Positions 35,870 to 47,812 are shown, numbered from the stretch's first letter. The stretch is DNA of 64,000 bases from Pezicula radicicola (GCA_003008705.1 PDUO01000011.1:301956-365955); one strand, 5' to 3'. The notes: generated from the sequence alone by a model not told the origin. Translations and numbers: made by a program.

Positions 35870-36925
35870 ATGGACGACCCTCAAATAGAAGAAGAAAATA
35901 TAACCCTCGAAACACCCTCCGAAAGCGTCTTCATAGCCCCCTCAATCGACACCCAAAAACTCTTCTCAGGCGCATCCTACACATACTACTCCGCCGTCCC
36001 ACCAACACTCCTCCCCACCACGACTACAAAACCGCCAACACCAGGTCCACCATGCTGCCTCGGCGTAGATGAAGCAGGACGAGGACCAGTCCTAGGACCC
36101 ATGGTCTACGGGTTATTCTACCTCCCCATCCCACTATCAGATCCCCTCCTAAAATCCACCCACCACTTCGACGACAGCAAAGTCCTCACTCCAGCCGTCC
36201 GATCATCACTAATGGAAACCCTCTGCACCTCAAACCCACCCTCCGATCTCTACAACCAATGTGGTTGGGCAGTCGAAGTAATGTCCGCACGAGACATCGG
36301 ATCAAACATGTTAAAACCAGCCGGTACATATAATTTGAATGCACAAGCAATGGATGCAACGATCGCATTAATCCAAGGAGTTTTTAAAAAAGGTGTAAAC
36401 GTTAAGGAAATTTATATCGATACGATTGGCCGTCCAGATATATATCAGAAGAAACTTGAGAAGATATTCCCAACCGCCAAAGTGACAGTTGCGAAGAAAG
36501 CAGATAGTCTATATCCTTGCGTCAGCGCAGCAAGTGTCTGCGCAAAAGTCACTCGTGATGCTGCGCTTGAAGTACTCTACAAATCATACTTACCCAAGTC
36601 CAAAGTGGGAGATGAAGATACGGAAATGAGTGATGCGAAAGAGGAAGATTCATGGGGGAGTGGTTATCCTTCTGATGCACGTTGTACGTCATGGTTGAAA
36701 CGAAATATGGATCCCGTATTTGGATGGGGGAGTGAGACGAGATTTAGTTGGGGAACGGCAAAGGACATGTTGGATGTGAAGGGTGCGGCTGCAAAGGTCG
36801 AGTGGCCAGTGGAAGAAGAAGACGAGAATTCGAGGTTGACGGATTTCTTTAGCGCGGAGAAGGATAAAGGGAATGATGAACTTGGAGGGTGGTTTGGTAA
36901 CTCTGTAGGAACAGAAGTCTTCTAA
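35870..36925 (+). CDS. RNH201: Ribonuclease H2 catalytic subunit A
   Basis: A single exon of 351 residues. Type-2 RNase H motifs in order: DEAGRGP (67-73) with the first catalytic Asp-Glu, the third acidic residue in YIDTIG (Asp184), KKADSLYPCVSAAS (209-222), and VTRDAAL with Asp230; SGYPSD follows at 264-269. The enzyme removes single ribonucleotides from DNA and RNA of RNA:DNA hybrids in the nucleus together with subunits B and C. Near the C-terminus, NSRLTDFF (320-327) has the spacing of a PCNA-interacting box. The ATG 35870 is the first ATG; the frame continues upstream without one. The 5' half of the gene is strikingly C/A-rich and the 3' half G/T-rich. Confidence 0.94.
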   Translation: MDDPQIEEENITLETPSESVFIAPSIDTQKLFSGASYTYYSAVPPTLLPTTTTKPPTPGPPCCLGVDEAGRGPVLGPMVYGLFYLPIPLSDPLLKSTHHFDDSKVLTPAVRSSLMETLCTSNPPSDLYNQCGWAVEVMSARDIGSNMLKPAGTYNLNAQAMDATIALIQGVFKKGVNVKEIYIDTIGRPDIYQKKLEKIFPTAKVTVAKKADSLYPCVSAASVCAKVTRDAALEVLYKSYLPKSKVGDEDTEMSDAKEEDSWGSGYPSDARCTSWLKRNMDPVFGWGSETRFSWGTAKDMLDVKGAAAKVEWPVEEEDENSRLTDFFSAEKDKGNDELGGWFGNSVGTEVF

Positions 36926-37117
36926 CCTTATGAATCTGTATTTTGTGGCGTTGTATTGGCGTAATGGAGCCTGTTATAGATTCCCACATGCATAATTCGA
37001 ACATTTTAATTCAGAAACAGCGGGAAAAGTTAAGAAGGAAATCATAAGAATCATATTACACCATTACTGCATATGCACAGCGTTTTTGTACAAATTGTAC
37101 AAGTCCAAGCCTCCAAC

Positions 37118-39946
37118 CTATATATCATCGTCAGACTCAACAGTCGTTTTCCTCCTACCTCTACTATCCAAAGTGGCAAGGGCATATCCATCGCTATCTA
37201 CATCCTTCCTTCCGCTGATGACCATAGCTTGACGTCCTGTGTCAGAGCTCTCAAGAAATTCTCTCAGTTTCTCCTTGCCTATGTCAATGGCCTGCGCTGA
37301 TGCTGCATTAGCCATACGTAGCATTGGGCCCCAGAGGTTGAGAGTGTAGGTAATATATGCGCCAGCAACAGCGAGGATAAGGAAGATGAAGTAGACAGGG
37401 TTTCGGAGAACTGTAGTGGTCATTAGTACAGTTACAAAATCCGGATTTTATAAACTTACCCGCCCAGATCTCGTTCCACCCCAGCGCTAAAAGCAGCCCA
37501 TAGAAATACAGGGGAACTTGGGCGACACCGCCAATGGCGCTACGCTTGGCCTCCACATACACGCCATCCGCTGCTTTCTTGAATCTAACAACAAGATCTT
37601 GGCGTTTGGCCTCGCTCAATATTGTCATCTCTTCCTCCAAACTCTTGCCTTCTTCTTCATCCACGCCTCCAATTGGCGTCAAATCTTCTTCGTCTTTCGG
37701 ATCTACGCTATCTGGGGCGCTGCCAATCCACTCCGGTAGCTCTGGGGGCGAAAGAGTCGCTGAAAGTTTGAATCGTGACAAGAGAGGAATAAGTGTCGAC
37801 GTCGACTCTTTAGCTTTCGAATAAAGTCCCTCGATATCATCTGTCGGCCGCCATATCCTGGGAACGCCATCTTCATCGTAGCGGAACTTGTCCTCGAAGT
37901 TCTCCCGAAGTTTCAGCAAAATGTTGCCTTCCATGACTTCCTCGTCAATTCTTCCTCTAAGAACTCCCCAGCTCTTCCGCCTTAGCCTCCATAACCCAAC
38001 CTCGATTTCATCTTCGCTAGCATCAAAGCTTTTTGCTCTCTGGACGAATCTAATCTCTGCTTCTTTCACAGTAGAGATAAAGAGTTTCCAGATCCTGTCC
38101 CAGAGATCCTTTTCTGTCGAGGGTTTCTCGCCTTCTTCGGGGGCACCGCTTCCACCTCGACCAGAACCAAGTTTGTTAAATTCAAGGCTTACTGACTCAC
38201 CTAGGCGTGAGCGGACCCATCTTTCAACACGAGTAGCAAGGCGACGCATTTCTTCCTTTCGTAAATGAGCGCTGACTTCGTCGAGGTCTTTCTCATAGAG
38301 GTTGTACTGCTGCTTGAAGTTGCTCCATGACACACCTTCAATGGCAAGACTCATTGCCTCCTTCTTGAATTGTTTAAGAGCAGCGGCTTTTTCACGGTCA
38401 ACAATGTCAGCAAAATCATAAGAGTTTCCTTTCTTTTGGCCTGCCTTGACAGCATTTGTAACCGAGTCACTGAATGAGGCAACTCCCGATTTGTGTGCAG
38501 CAGATAGTTGGCCAAGATACAAGGCCTTCATTCGGACATCGATCTTGCTTTCGAGCTCGAGCTTCTTCCGTGTATAGACACCTTTGTGATATCTACTAGC
38601 TTCCGTCTCAAAAGCTTTGATAGTCTTCGTCCGAGTTGCTTTTCCAGTCACGCCTAGGTCCGCTAATACGGTAGGCTTTCCAGTTCTAACACCCTCGGCT
38701 TGTTTCTCTTCAAGTGGCACAATAGCCTCTTCGAAAGCGACTAAAACTTCTCGTGCAATCTCATCGCACCTGAACTGAGCGAGTAATTCTTGTTGTGTTG
38801 GAAGGTCAAGATCCTTATTATGAACAATCTGGTCCCAGACACCTTCTGCGTATGCGGAGAAACCATCCGCGGGTATGCGACGATGGTATTCTGGAAGGAA
38901 TACGCCACCATTAAATTCCTCGTCTACGGGAGCACCGCTGGGTTTCGACGTCCTGTGCCCAACGCGGAACCGTGTACCAAGCTTCCCAATCTCTGATATG
39001 AACTTTTCTGGTTGTAGAATCTTGTGAGGCAGAGCGGCAAATGCGAAATCGAAATAGTCTTCAATCCGCGAGTTCTCGAGACCTTTGGGTTTTGAAAGTG
39101 TCGACCAAATCTTTGTCAAATCGGCAATCAAGGTATTCCGTAGGTTCGCCAGAGGTGTGGTTCCTAAATGATCACGGATGACGAAGAATAGAAGTGATCG
39201 AGGGTTGGACCTGGTAACGTTAGCTATGGTGTGATGTTGCAAAACAGCCGACTTACTGTTTGTCTTTTAGGAAAAGTTGTAAGTTGACTTCGAATACTGT
39301 CTTGAGAAGCCCCATATTTGCGCCTTGGTACAAACCAACCTGATGTTCCCAAATGTTGACGATCAGAACTTCGCTGGTAGCCAGTGCAAAAAGGGCACTT
39401 TTCCGCTCGAAGTCTTGATCCTCTCCTCTCTCGCGACCATCAGTACCTTCCACATCCATGACTAGGATATTGTCTGCCATTTTTTCGGCGCCTGATCCCT
39501 CCGTCTTGTTCTTGGACATCCATATTCCCTTTGTGGTCTGCCGCCTTTCCGACTCTGACATTACACCGAACTGAGTGCCAAATAAATGGTTAAGCAGGGT
39601 GGATTTGCCGGTTGACTGGGAGCCGAAGACTGAGATCAGATGGTAGTTGAAGCCAGATTGGGCGACCTTGGTAAGTTGGAGATAGCCATTGAGCGAAGGA
39701 CTGGCAGAGCTATTAGTACAAGGTCGTACGCGCATGTGAGAGGACGACGGCCTACTTGAACTCCTTCTCATCGTCGATAACCTGTATGCCATGTTCATAC
39801 TGCTCCTTTGTCGCCGCCTCACCAACAGAGGCAAAGTGGCCGTTCATGGTAATTGCAGATGGAGCTGTTGGGAATCTTGAAGCTACCGAAGGTCTACGGG
39901 TGGTGTTGTATAAACTCTGGCCATTTGTAGAACTCGGCGTCGACAT
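37118..39946 (-). CDS. SEY1: SEY1/RHD3 dynamin-like GTPase for ER membrane fusion
   Basis: Exons 39756-39946, 39257-39709, 37460-39210 and 37118-37410 (introns 46, 46 and 49 bp) give 895 residues. The GTPase domain has the P-loop GSQSTGKST (93-101), a switch with [15 protein letters not shown] (G3), and FFVIRDH (G4). A long helical bundle follows, then two closely spaced TM helices: [19 protein letters not shown] up to the last intron, and [17 protein letters not shown] after it. A short cytosolic tail ends ESDDDI. The family is the yeast Sey1/plant RHD3 counterpart of atlastin; it tethers and fuses ER tubules to form three-way junctions. All splice sites are canonical and the frame closes exactly. 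Confidence 0.95.
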
Positions 39947-41045
39947 GATAGCGAAAGGGGTGGTGGCTGCAGTGGCCCCAAATGATCCGGGTTGGGCTTG
40001 TGACGTTGAGCAATGCTAAGGTAATTCGAACCCTGGTATTTCCTGGAATTGCTCCAATGCGAGTGGACGTAGGGCAACGGTCTATCCTCCTGTCATCGAT
40101 AGGTATTGGAGAATATTGGGAGGAGGGCTTTAAGGAAGGTTCAACCGAATAATGTGGAAAAGAAGACGACTGGCCTTAAGCCGCCTTTCAAGCCGCCCAC
40201 CAGGAGGTCAAGCCCCCCAAGCCTCTCTTGAACATGTGACCAGAGCTTCCAACGCGCGCGTGTTCAAAAGGGAAGATCATAAATAATATCAGACGAACAT
40301 GAGATTTGAACTTTTACAAAAAAGAAACGCGTCTGGACAGGCAACATGCATGCTGCACCAGCTGTCTCATCTGTTCGCCTACTACATCATTTCGTCGCTG
40401 CACATGATTACTATTATTGTTGTTGGTGGTATTCTTTGTTATTGTTATTATTATTATTCAACTTATTCCTGGCTACTTGTAATAATCAGCACTTTGCATG
40501 GTTCTCTTCCGTGGCCCAATCTCTGCATATCGTATCGCCTATTGCCTCTGGCCTCCTTTATCCTCTCAGGGAATCTGAGTCCCCGAAAGTCCCCAAAACA
40601 TCACTACATGCTTCCTCTCATCGAAGTATATGCCTCTAGACTCTATAGCAACAGGTTTCACAATAATGCCGCCAACCATGGTACAACTGCACAAGTCTTT
40701 TCTCCAGTGAGACCACGGAGACTTGGATGATCCGTTGTCGTAAGTTGCCAAGCAGCCGGCAGCGCTTCTTTTCGGGCAATGCTTGACACATTGAGTTTGT
40801 CAAGATCTGATTTTGGGATTCGAAAATACCGAGGGATCGCCCCCCCGATGTTTACGCGTTACCCGTTATCTAAGGTGGTTTCGTTGTTTGAAGAGGAGTC
40901 TACTGTTTTCGCGGTTACATATATATTCTCGCCCTGCTCGTTCTGGTGAGTGGTCGTGTGCTAAATTATCAAGTCATTTGAGCATCATTGACACAGTGTG
41001 CTGCTGGAAAAAAATTCGCCTCCAGACCCCTCACATTCGACAATC
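39947..41045. other. Bidirectional region SEY1 / permease
   Basis: 1.1 kb between divergent starts, no gene. A short TTATTG/TTA run sits at about 40436-40460. Several short ORFs here are mutually overlapping and featureless. Confidence 0.5.
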
Positions 41046-42776
41046 ATGGAGCGAACCAAATCCCAGGAGAATGCCGATGCCGCACTGGCCGGTATGGGGT
41101 ACAAGAGCGAACTTCCTCGATCTTTGAGTATGATGAGCATCTTAGGGCTGTGAGTTACTCTGTAATCTGGAATGCTTTACTTAGATAGCGAATTCTGATA
41201 TTAGTTGGTAGGTCGTTTGCTATTATGGCCGTACCCTTTGGCTTAAGCACGACGTTTTACATTTCACTCACCGATGGCCAATCCGTAACTGTGCTCTATG
41301 GATGGATTTTTGTCTCAATAATTTCACTCAGCATTGCTGCTTCGCTCGCCGAGATTTGCGCCGTTTATCCAACGGCAGGCGGAGTTTATTACTGGTCTGC
41401 AATGTTAAGCACGAAGAAATGGGCTCCATTGGTCTCTTGGACAACAGGATGGCTCACGCTGGTCGGCAATTGGACGGTTACCTTGAGCATCAACTTCTCG
41501 GGAGCCCAATTAATCCTCAGCGCCATCTCACTTTGGAAAGAAGACTTTGTGGCCACCCAATGGCAAACAGTGCTAATGTTTTGGGCTGTTATGTTTGTGG
41601 TGTTCTCGGTCAATGTCTTCGGCGCAAAGCATCTTGATCTTTTGAACAAGCTTTGTATTTACTGGACTGCAGCATCTGTCATTATCATTATTGTGACAGT
41701 TCTTGTAATGACGCCAACAAGGCGAAGTGCCAAATTTGTCTTCAGTCATTTTGATGCCTCAGCGAGTGGCTGGCCTTCTGGCTGGGCATTCTTCGTAGGA
41801 CTTCTCCAAGCAGCCTGTAGGTCTTTCCCGGTATCATTACTAACTCTGTAAAGTGCTAACGCATGAAAATATAGACACTCTGACTGGTTACGGAATGGTA
41901 GCGTCTATGTGCGAAGAAGTGCAAATGCCTGAGCGTGAGGTGCCCCGGGCTATGGTTTTATCTGTTGCTGCAGCCGGAATTACCGGTGTCATCTACCTCG
42001 TTCCAATTCTTTTCGTGCTCCCGGAAATCGATTTACTTCTAGCTGTCGCTAATGGGCAACCAATTGGTCTCATTTTCAAAACAGCAACCGGTTCTGCCGG
42101 TGGTGGTTTTGGTCTCCTTTTCTTGATCCTCGGCATTCTATTCTTCGCAGGCGTTGGCTCCCTAACAGCAGCAAGTCGTTGTACATACGCCTTCGCTAGA
42201 GATGGAGCCATTCCTGGCTCAAAGCTGTGGGCCCGAGTTGACAAACGCTTCGAGATCCCTCTCTGGGCTTTAATACTTTCGACCGTTGTGGATATGGTTC
42301 TCGGATGTATTTATTTCGGGTCAACCAGTGCTTTCAACGCATTCACCGGAGTAGCTACTATCTGCTTATCCTGCTCCTACGGTATCCCTATTCTGGTATC
42401 TCTTGTCCGTGGTCGCAGAGCTGTCAGGCACTCTTCCTATTCCCTTGGACGATTTGGCTTCTTCATCAACGCTTGCACTACCGTCTGGATTGTCTTAGCA
42501 ATCGTGCTCTTCTGTATGCCCGTCTCGATACCTGTTACCCCTGTCTCGATGAATTATGCCAGTGCTGTTTTCATGGGCTTCGCACTAATTAGTGTCGGAT
42601 GGTATATCATCAACGGAAGGAAACACTTTACTGGACCTCCAGTGCCTGCGGATGTTGAGCCGGCGGAGGATGGGGAAATCGTTGGTGGACCGTTAGGTAG
42701 AGTTACGACTGGTGACGATACTCTGAACAGTAGTGGTGAAGACAAAATTACTCCCAAGGTGGAGAGTGTAAAATAA
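41046..42776 (+). CDS. APC-family amino acid / GABA permease
   Basis: Exons 41046-41149, 41212-41816 and 41875-42776 (introns 62 and 58 bp) give 536 residues. About twelve TM helices are visible. The hydrophilic N-terminus ends LPRSLSMMSILGLSFAIM, the usual lead into TM1 of the amino acid/choline transporter group. EICAVYPTAGGVYYW marks TM2-TM3, and TGYGMVASMCEEVQMPEREVPRAM is the consensus loop after TM6 (quoted here in two motifs, TGYGMVASM and EEVQMPEREVPRA). The cytosolic C-terminus is acidic. The closest functional relatives are fungal GABA/choline/polyamine permeases of the plasma membrane; the substrate cannot be decided from sequence. No catabolic genes nearby. Confidence 0.9.
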
Positions 42777-43211
42777 ATATCCTGTTCGAATAGTTTGTAA
42801 AGTACTGGGTTGGCAAATAAAAATGTTGTCATAGAAAATATAAGCCTTTCACGAAGTTACCTCGGAATATCCTCTGTCCGAGTAACTCCCTTGAATTATA
42901 GACATTAGAAAATATTTACGTCCTCGCTTGTGGTTCGGTCCTTTTTCTACTATTAGAGTGTCACTGATGGTGATTGATGGGAGCGATAAACTCACTAGGG
43001 CGATTGAACGGCCGAAGCTGGATTAAAGTTGACAACAACCTCCAGTACGTAAGTGCATCCTTATTCATTCAACCAAACACTTAAATATCATGAAGCATCA
43101 GTTGTATTGAGCTAGCCGCTAATTGATACCTACATATGTAAATGGATTATCTGATCAATCCAAGCAAGTCTAGCCCCTAAGGTCCTTTTGTAGACGTCAA
43201 TGATCAACGCC
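42777..43211. other. Intergenic, permease 3' side
   Basis: 435 bp. I see nothing besides UTR-like AT-rich sequence. Confidence 0.5.
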
Positions 43212-44459
43212 ATGACTACTGAATATCATGACGAAGGTAAACAGAATCTCTTATAGTGCTTCCTTTGCTTCCCTACCTAAGTCAAAGTGTTATATTAATC
43301 ATTCCTCAGTCACTCTCAAGATCAAGGCCGAGAAACTTTTCGATGTCTCTAATTTGGTAACAGGTGGAGGGACAGGTATTGGACTTATGATGGCACAGAC
43401 ATTATGTGCGAATGGGGCCAAGGTTTATAGTACAGGTCGGAGGAAGGAAGCTTTGAATACCATTGTAGAGAAATACAGCACAGGACCAGGCAAAATCATT
43501 GCTTTACCTAGAGATATCGCTAGCAAAGACGAGACCAAGCGGCTTGTGAAGGTTGTTGAAGAGCGGGAGCCCAAGGGAATTCACTTGTTGGTTAACAATG
43601 CTGGTGTTTCAAGGGATGACAACACAAAATACTCCGAAGGCAAGCCAGATTTCCATTCAAGGTAGATAAAAGTCACACTCAAAAGTTGATACGGGCTAAT
43701 AGCCTCCCAGTCTGCACAGTCGATCTCAGACCACATGTTCAAAGCGATCCCTCAGCTTGCATGCCAGGATTTTCGCCAAGTATCATAAACACTACGAGCA
43801 TCTCAGGCGTCATGTTACTCTTTCTATATTATCTCTCTATATCCTATTCTCGCTAACTATAAGCTAGAAAGGCAGCAGTAATGGACAGTTCGCCTATGCC
43901 TCCTCAAAAGCTGCCTTTATCCACCTCACGAGAATGATGGCCATCACTTTCTTGGAAACTAAAATCCGCGTTAACTCGATTGCACCTGGAATTTTCCCTA
44001 GTAAGATGACGGCGGGAGATTCGAATGAGAAACAGAAGAGTGAGATAGATTCTGAAGCCTCGAACCCTGCTAAAAATATATGGGCACGATGCAGTAAGTA
44101 AAGGCGGCTACCATCTACTTTCTGATATTTTCAGAGTATTTTGAATTACTATGGGTGTCTACTTGCCCTTTTCAGCCCTCATCCGTATCGTATATCCCTG
44201 ATACGTCCAACACCTTAAAGTAGCCCACTCAGCGGTGTGCCCATGGGTCATGGGTCCTCACAATTTTCAGTTTTTGGGATAATTTGATTTCCTCAAATTG
44301 TGACTGACCGCTAGGAATATGTTCTTGAACTGGCAATTTACTAACCACTTTGTTTAGGATATGGGAACAGCTCTGGCCGGGCCGGGGGGTGTTTTCCTAG
44401 ATGGTCAAATCATCTACCCCAAAGGAGGCAAACTCCTCACGAATCCAGCACGTATCTGA
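43212..44459 (+). pseudogene. Decayed short-chain dehydrogenase (glucose/ribitol DH type)
   Basis: The first two exons are sound (43212-43236, 73-bp intron, then 43310 on) and read MTTEYHDEV..AEKLFDVSNLVTGGGTGIG..LLVNNAGVSRDD; even here three or four residues are missing before LVTGGG. After 43661 order is lost. SAQSISDHMFK appears out of frame. About 30 residues of the usual core (up to the helix before the catalytic Ser) are absent, SPSIINTTSISG resumes, and GSSNGQFAYASSKAAF with the catalytic Tyr-x3-Lys follows after a weak donor. A further single-base shift lies in an A-run near 44080. The last piece (DMGTALAGPGGVFLDG) ends at 44459. Several independent lesions argue for a true pseudogene of an otherwise typical fungal SDR. 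Confidence 0.75.
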
Positions 44460-44853
44460 TCCACTAAAGAGAGATACCACCTAATGAGTCATGACAAGTT
44501 GTTTTCAAGAGCAACAATCCATGACCTACAAAAATCATCACATGACTGATGGACGAGGCCCGTGACTAGGCAACCTTTCTGTAGGCATCCACAGGTATAC
44601 ATCCAGATGACTAATAAAAGATTTACTTCACATCAGAAACAAGATATAAAGAAAGGATATCTTCTAGAAAGATGAATGTTTAACCATGTGTTGTGGGGAA
44701 AGTCGTTCTTTTGTCCTGTTCTGCATCATTCATTATTCAAGTTGTCTCACAGACAGGTAATAAACACACCTACCTACGTACCTCACACATTCACAAACGT
44801 GAAACTATCATCACAAATAAAGTATTCATTCATTCATCGTCAATTAACAAATA
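44460..44853. other. Intergenic
   Basis: About 390 bp between the SDR relic and the orphan ORF. Nothing recognised. Confidence 0.4.
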
Positions 44854-45742
44854 ATGAGCAACCCAACCCCCCAATCACCAAGATGTCATTTCCAGATTTC
44901 CCAAACTTCCCAAAATTCACCTTCTCCCCAATCCTCCCAACCTACCTCCTTTCAACCACTCCAACCCCAAACCCCCACAAAAATCTGGATAACCAACATA
45001 ATCAATCTCTACTACATTTACCAAATCAACTGGATAACCAAACTCACACCCAAACTCACACTCAATTCCCCAAACCCACCCTCAATCAAACACCTAATCA
45101 ACCCCGCAACAATGCCACCAAACCCCCCACAACCACCCTTCAACTGGGCCTACCAAAACAATAATAACAACCCCTTCCCACCACTTCGACATCCACTCCC
45201 ACCCCGTCCATGGATGTTACCACCAAGGCGACCAATACCAACAGCCTTCTACCTCCAACAAGTACCATTCTACCGCCCAGGAATACCCCCCGATCCCTAT
45301 GAACATGAATTCGAGCCCGATGAACACCCCCCCAATGTCTTCCACCATCAAATCTCCCAGTTCTTAGCTAGGATCTCGAACTCAACATTTCCAATCTTAG
45401 GGGTTTTATTCGTGGGTCTTGGAAGAGGTTTTTGGCTTTTGATGGAGCGGTTGGTTTTGAGACCTGTTAGGGGGATTGTGTGGGTGATTGGGGAGGTGGA
45501 ATGGGACTTTGTTTTTGCTTTTTTGGTTGCTGCTAGGTTGGCTGGGTTTATGCCTAGACCTGATAGTGGAAGGGCTTTGGAATCTGAGGCTGGTGTGGAG
45601 ATTGATGGGCCGGTTTATGTGCTTGTGCCGGAGTTTAGGAGATGGGGTAAGTGCTGCTTTTTTTGTGGAGATTGTTGGATGATTGGTGTGTTTTTGAGGT
45701 TTGATGCTGACAAAGTTAATAGCGACGGGTTCGTGCTTTTAG
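44854..45742 (+). CDS. Orphan low-complexity Pro/Asn-rich protein with a hydrophobic segment
   Basis: ATG 44854 opens a frame running to 45771 (305 codons). If a well-formed intron at 45647-45722 (GTAAGT..TTAATAG) is used, the protein instead ends at 45742 after WATGSCF, about 270 residues. The first 150 residues are Pro/Asn/Gln/Thr-rich. The next are more structured: FPILGVLFVGLGRGFWLL is a probable TM or membrane-associated helix, followed by EWDFVFAFLVAARLAGF. A second frame from ATG 44884 (MSFPDFPNFPKF..) is also open for 94 codons in the G-poor part, so the true start is unclear. No family recognised. The coding strand is nearly G-free before about 45380 and G/T-rich after. Confidence 0.4.
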
Positions 45743-45771
45743 GGTTCAAGAAGTTAGGTGTTCATTGTTAG

Positions 45772-46075
45772 TTGCTTAATCATGGATTTGGAAAGGAGTT
45801 GGGGGTTTTGAAGGCTTCAATGGAAATTGGATTGGCCTATGGCGTTTCAGTAACGATACCAGGCCGGCGAGCCAATAACTCTTCAGCTATACACCAACAA
45901 ATTGAAATTCACAGATGTATCCTTTTACTTCGTGAGAGAAACTTCTATCGTGATCGTCTCGCTTAAAGACTGTTGACACAGGAATGAGAATGCATTATAC
46001 ATAAGCCAACCAACCGCCTCCAACAAGGAATCAATATACAGGGACAAGGATCAATGCACCACAAAGCCGCTCAAA
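45772..46075. other. Intergenic between convergent genes
   Basis: About 300 bp of 3' flanks. Nothing recognised. Confidence 0.4.
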
Positions 46076-47576
46076 TCAAATACCCAAGCTGAACTCAACA
46101 CCGAGATCACTAGCTCTTGCTGTTTTTCATGTCAGTTGCGGTTTCCAGCTATGGCGAACTGAGGAGGTTATGACTTACCCATCTTTACAACCTTCGAGAA
46201 CTGCACAGACTTCTCTGCAGCAGTTTGTAGATCATCAATAGAGAAAATCTTCAATCCAGAATCGTTGATCAACTTGTGTGCAGCCTCCATGTTAGTTCCC
46301 TGTAATCTTGCGATGATTGGGATTCTGAGGTTCATGCTCTCAACAGTGCTGATGAGACCCTGGGCAATAGCATCACATCTGACAATACCACCAAAGATGT
46401 TAACGAAGATAGCAGTAACCTTAGGGTCGCTTGTGATGAGAGTGAAAGCCTCCTTGATAGCTGCTGGGGTAGCTCCACCACCGACATCCAAGAAGTTAGC
46501 AGGCTCGCCTCCGTTAAGCTTGATGATATCCATGGTAGCCATAGCGAGACCAGCACCGTTGACCAAGCATCCAATATCACCTCCAAGCTTGATGAAGTTA
46601 AGACCAGACTCTGCAGCACGGACTTCCTCGGCATCTTCTTGGGTGGTATCGCGCCACGAGAAGACCTCCTTCTGACGGAACTCAGCGTTGTCATCAAATC
46701 CAAGCTTGGCGTCCATAGCCAGAACCTTGTGGTCCGAGGTTTCTGAGAGAGGGTTGATCTCAATTTGGGTAGCATCCTTTTCCATGAAGACTTTGTACAA
46801 CTTCTGGATAGTATCCTTTGCGTCGTCAATGCATTGCTCGCTGAAACCAAGGTCAACAGCAATCTTGGTAGCGATCTCGTCCGTAACTCCCTTGTGAATA
46901 TCGATATATGTTGTAGTGATTGCGTCTGGCTGCTCCTTTGCAACTGTCTCAATATCCATACCACCCTGCGACGAGGAGACAATAACTGGTCCCTGAGAGC
47001 CACGGTCCATCAAGATGGCCAGGTAGAATTCGCGACGTGCAAACTTGCGCTCGCAAATGTAAACAGAGTTGCAGAGACGTCCCTGAGCACCAGTTTGTTT
47101 GGTAACAAGCTTGTGTCCAATCATCTGGTCTGCGAACATCTTTGCCTCGGTGGGAGAATAGATTACGCGAACACCTCCTTTCAGTCCATTGTCGAAAGTA
47201 CCCTTTCCTCGTCCACCAGCTAACACCTGTGCCTTGATGACCATATCATCACCACCAATCTTCTTTGCGATTGCCTCTGCTTCAGCGCCAGTGGTTGCAA
47301 CAGACCCTTGTGGAACACCAATGCCATACTATCCCAATGTAAGCTTTGTAACGATCAATTCCATGCCCGTGTATCTACCTGTTTCAAAAGATCCGCGGAG
47401 AGGTACTCGTGTATGCTCAAAGCTCTCTTCTGTTGTGCAACACCAGCTAATCTCGAGGGAGAGGCCTGGGGTCTTGTTAGCTTTTCAAGTTCCGATTAAG
47501 GTCCAAACTGGGGAGTATTTACGTTAGTGGCCTTGAAGGCAGCCGTGAAAGGCCGGCTACGAGCTAGTTTGAACAT
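46076..47576 (-). CDS. LSC2: Succinyl-CoA ligase beta subunit, mitochondrial
   Basis: Five exons: 47523-47576, 47379-47465, 46179-47328 (the large one) and 46076-46119, i.e. four coding blocks with introns 57, 50 and 59 bp; 444 residues. The N-terminus MFKLARSRPFTAAFKATN is basic and hydroxylated without acids, a typical mitochondrial presequence. The mature part starts near KRALSIHEYLSADLLKQYGI. It has the ATP-grasp fold (VIKAQVLAGGRGKG, then the INPLSE metal/nucleotide motif) and the ligase domain (NIFGGIVRCDAIAQG). It joins the alpha subunit to convert succinyl-CoA to succinate with ADP phosphorylation in the TCA cycle. The last exon (ARASDLGVEFSLGI) is essential: without the final intron the frame stops after MGKS. 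It diverges from the DUF3245 gene with 236 bp between starts. Confidence 0.95.
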
Positions 47577-47812
47577 TTTGATGGAAGAAATGAAGGTAGA
47601 TTTAGGTCTTTGAAGTTGTCAATACTTTTCGGGATCGTTAGGGAACAGATAGCTCACTGCGGTTGGCGGGACGTGCCAAACCCGCAAGACATCAAGCACG
47701 TGGAAAATATATTTTGAATAAGGTACGACCACGAAATTGGCTTCAAGTACGACAGGAACTCAAAGAGAACCTCGACCAGACCAATTACGGAGTACTACAG
47801 CGTTTGGTCAAT

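Noticed and set aside
44676..45164. 162-codon ORF in the Pro/Asn-rich region
   Set aside because: Kept only as an alternative frame of the orphan gene; both are open because the segment lacks G.
46332..47003. 223-codon minus ORF inside LSC2
   Set aside because: Alternative frame of a conserved enzyme exon.
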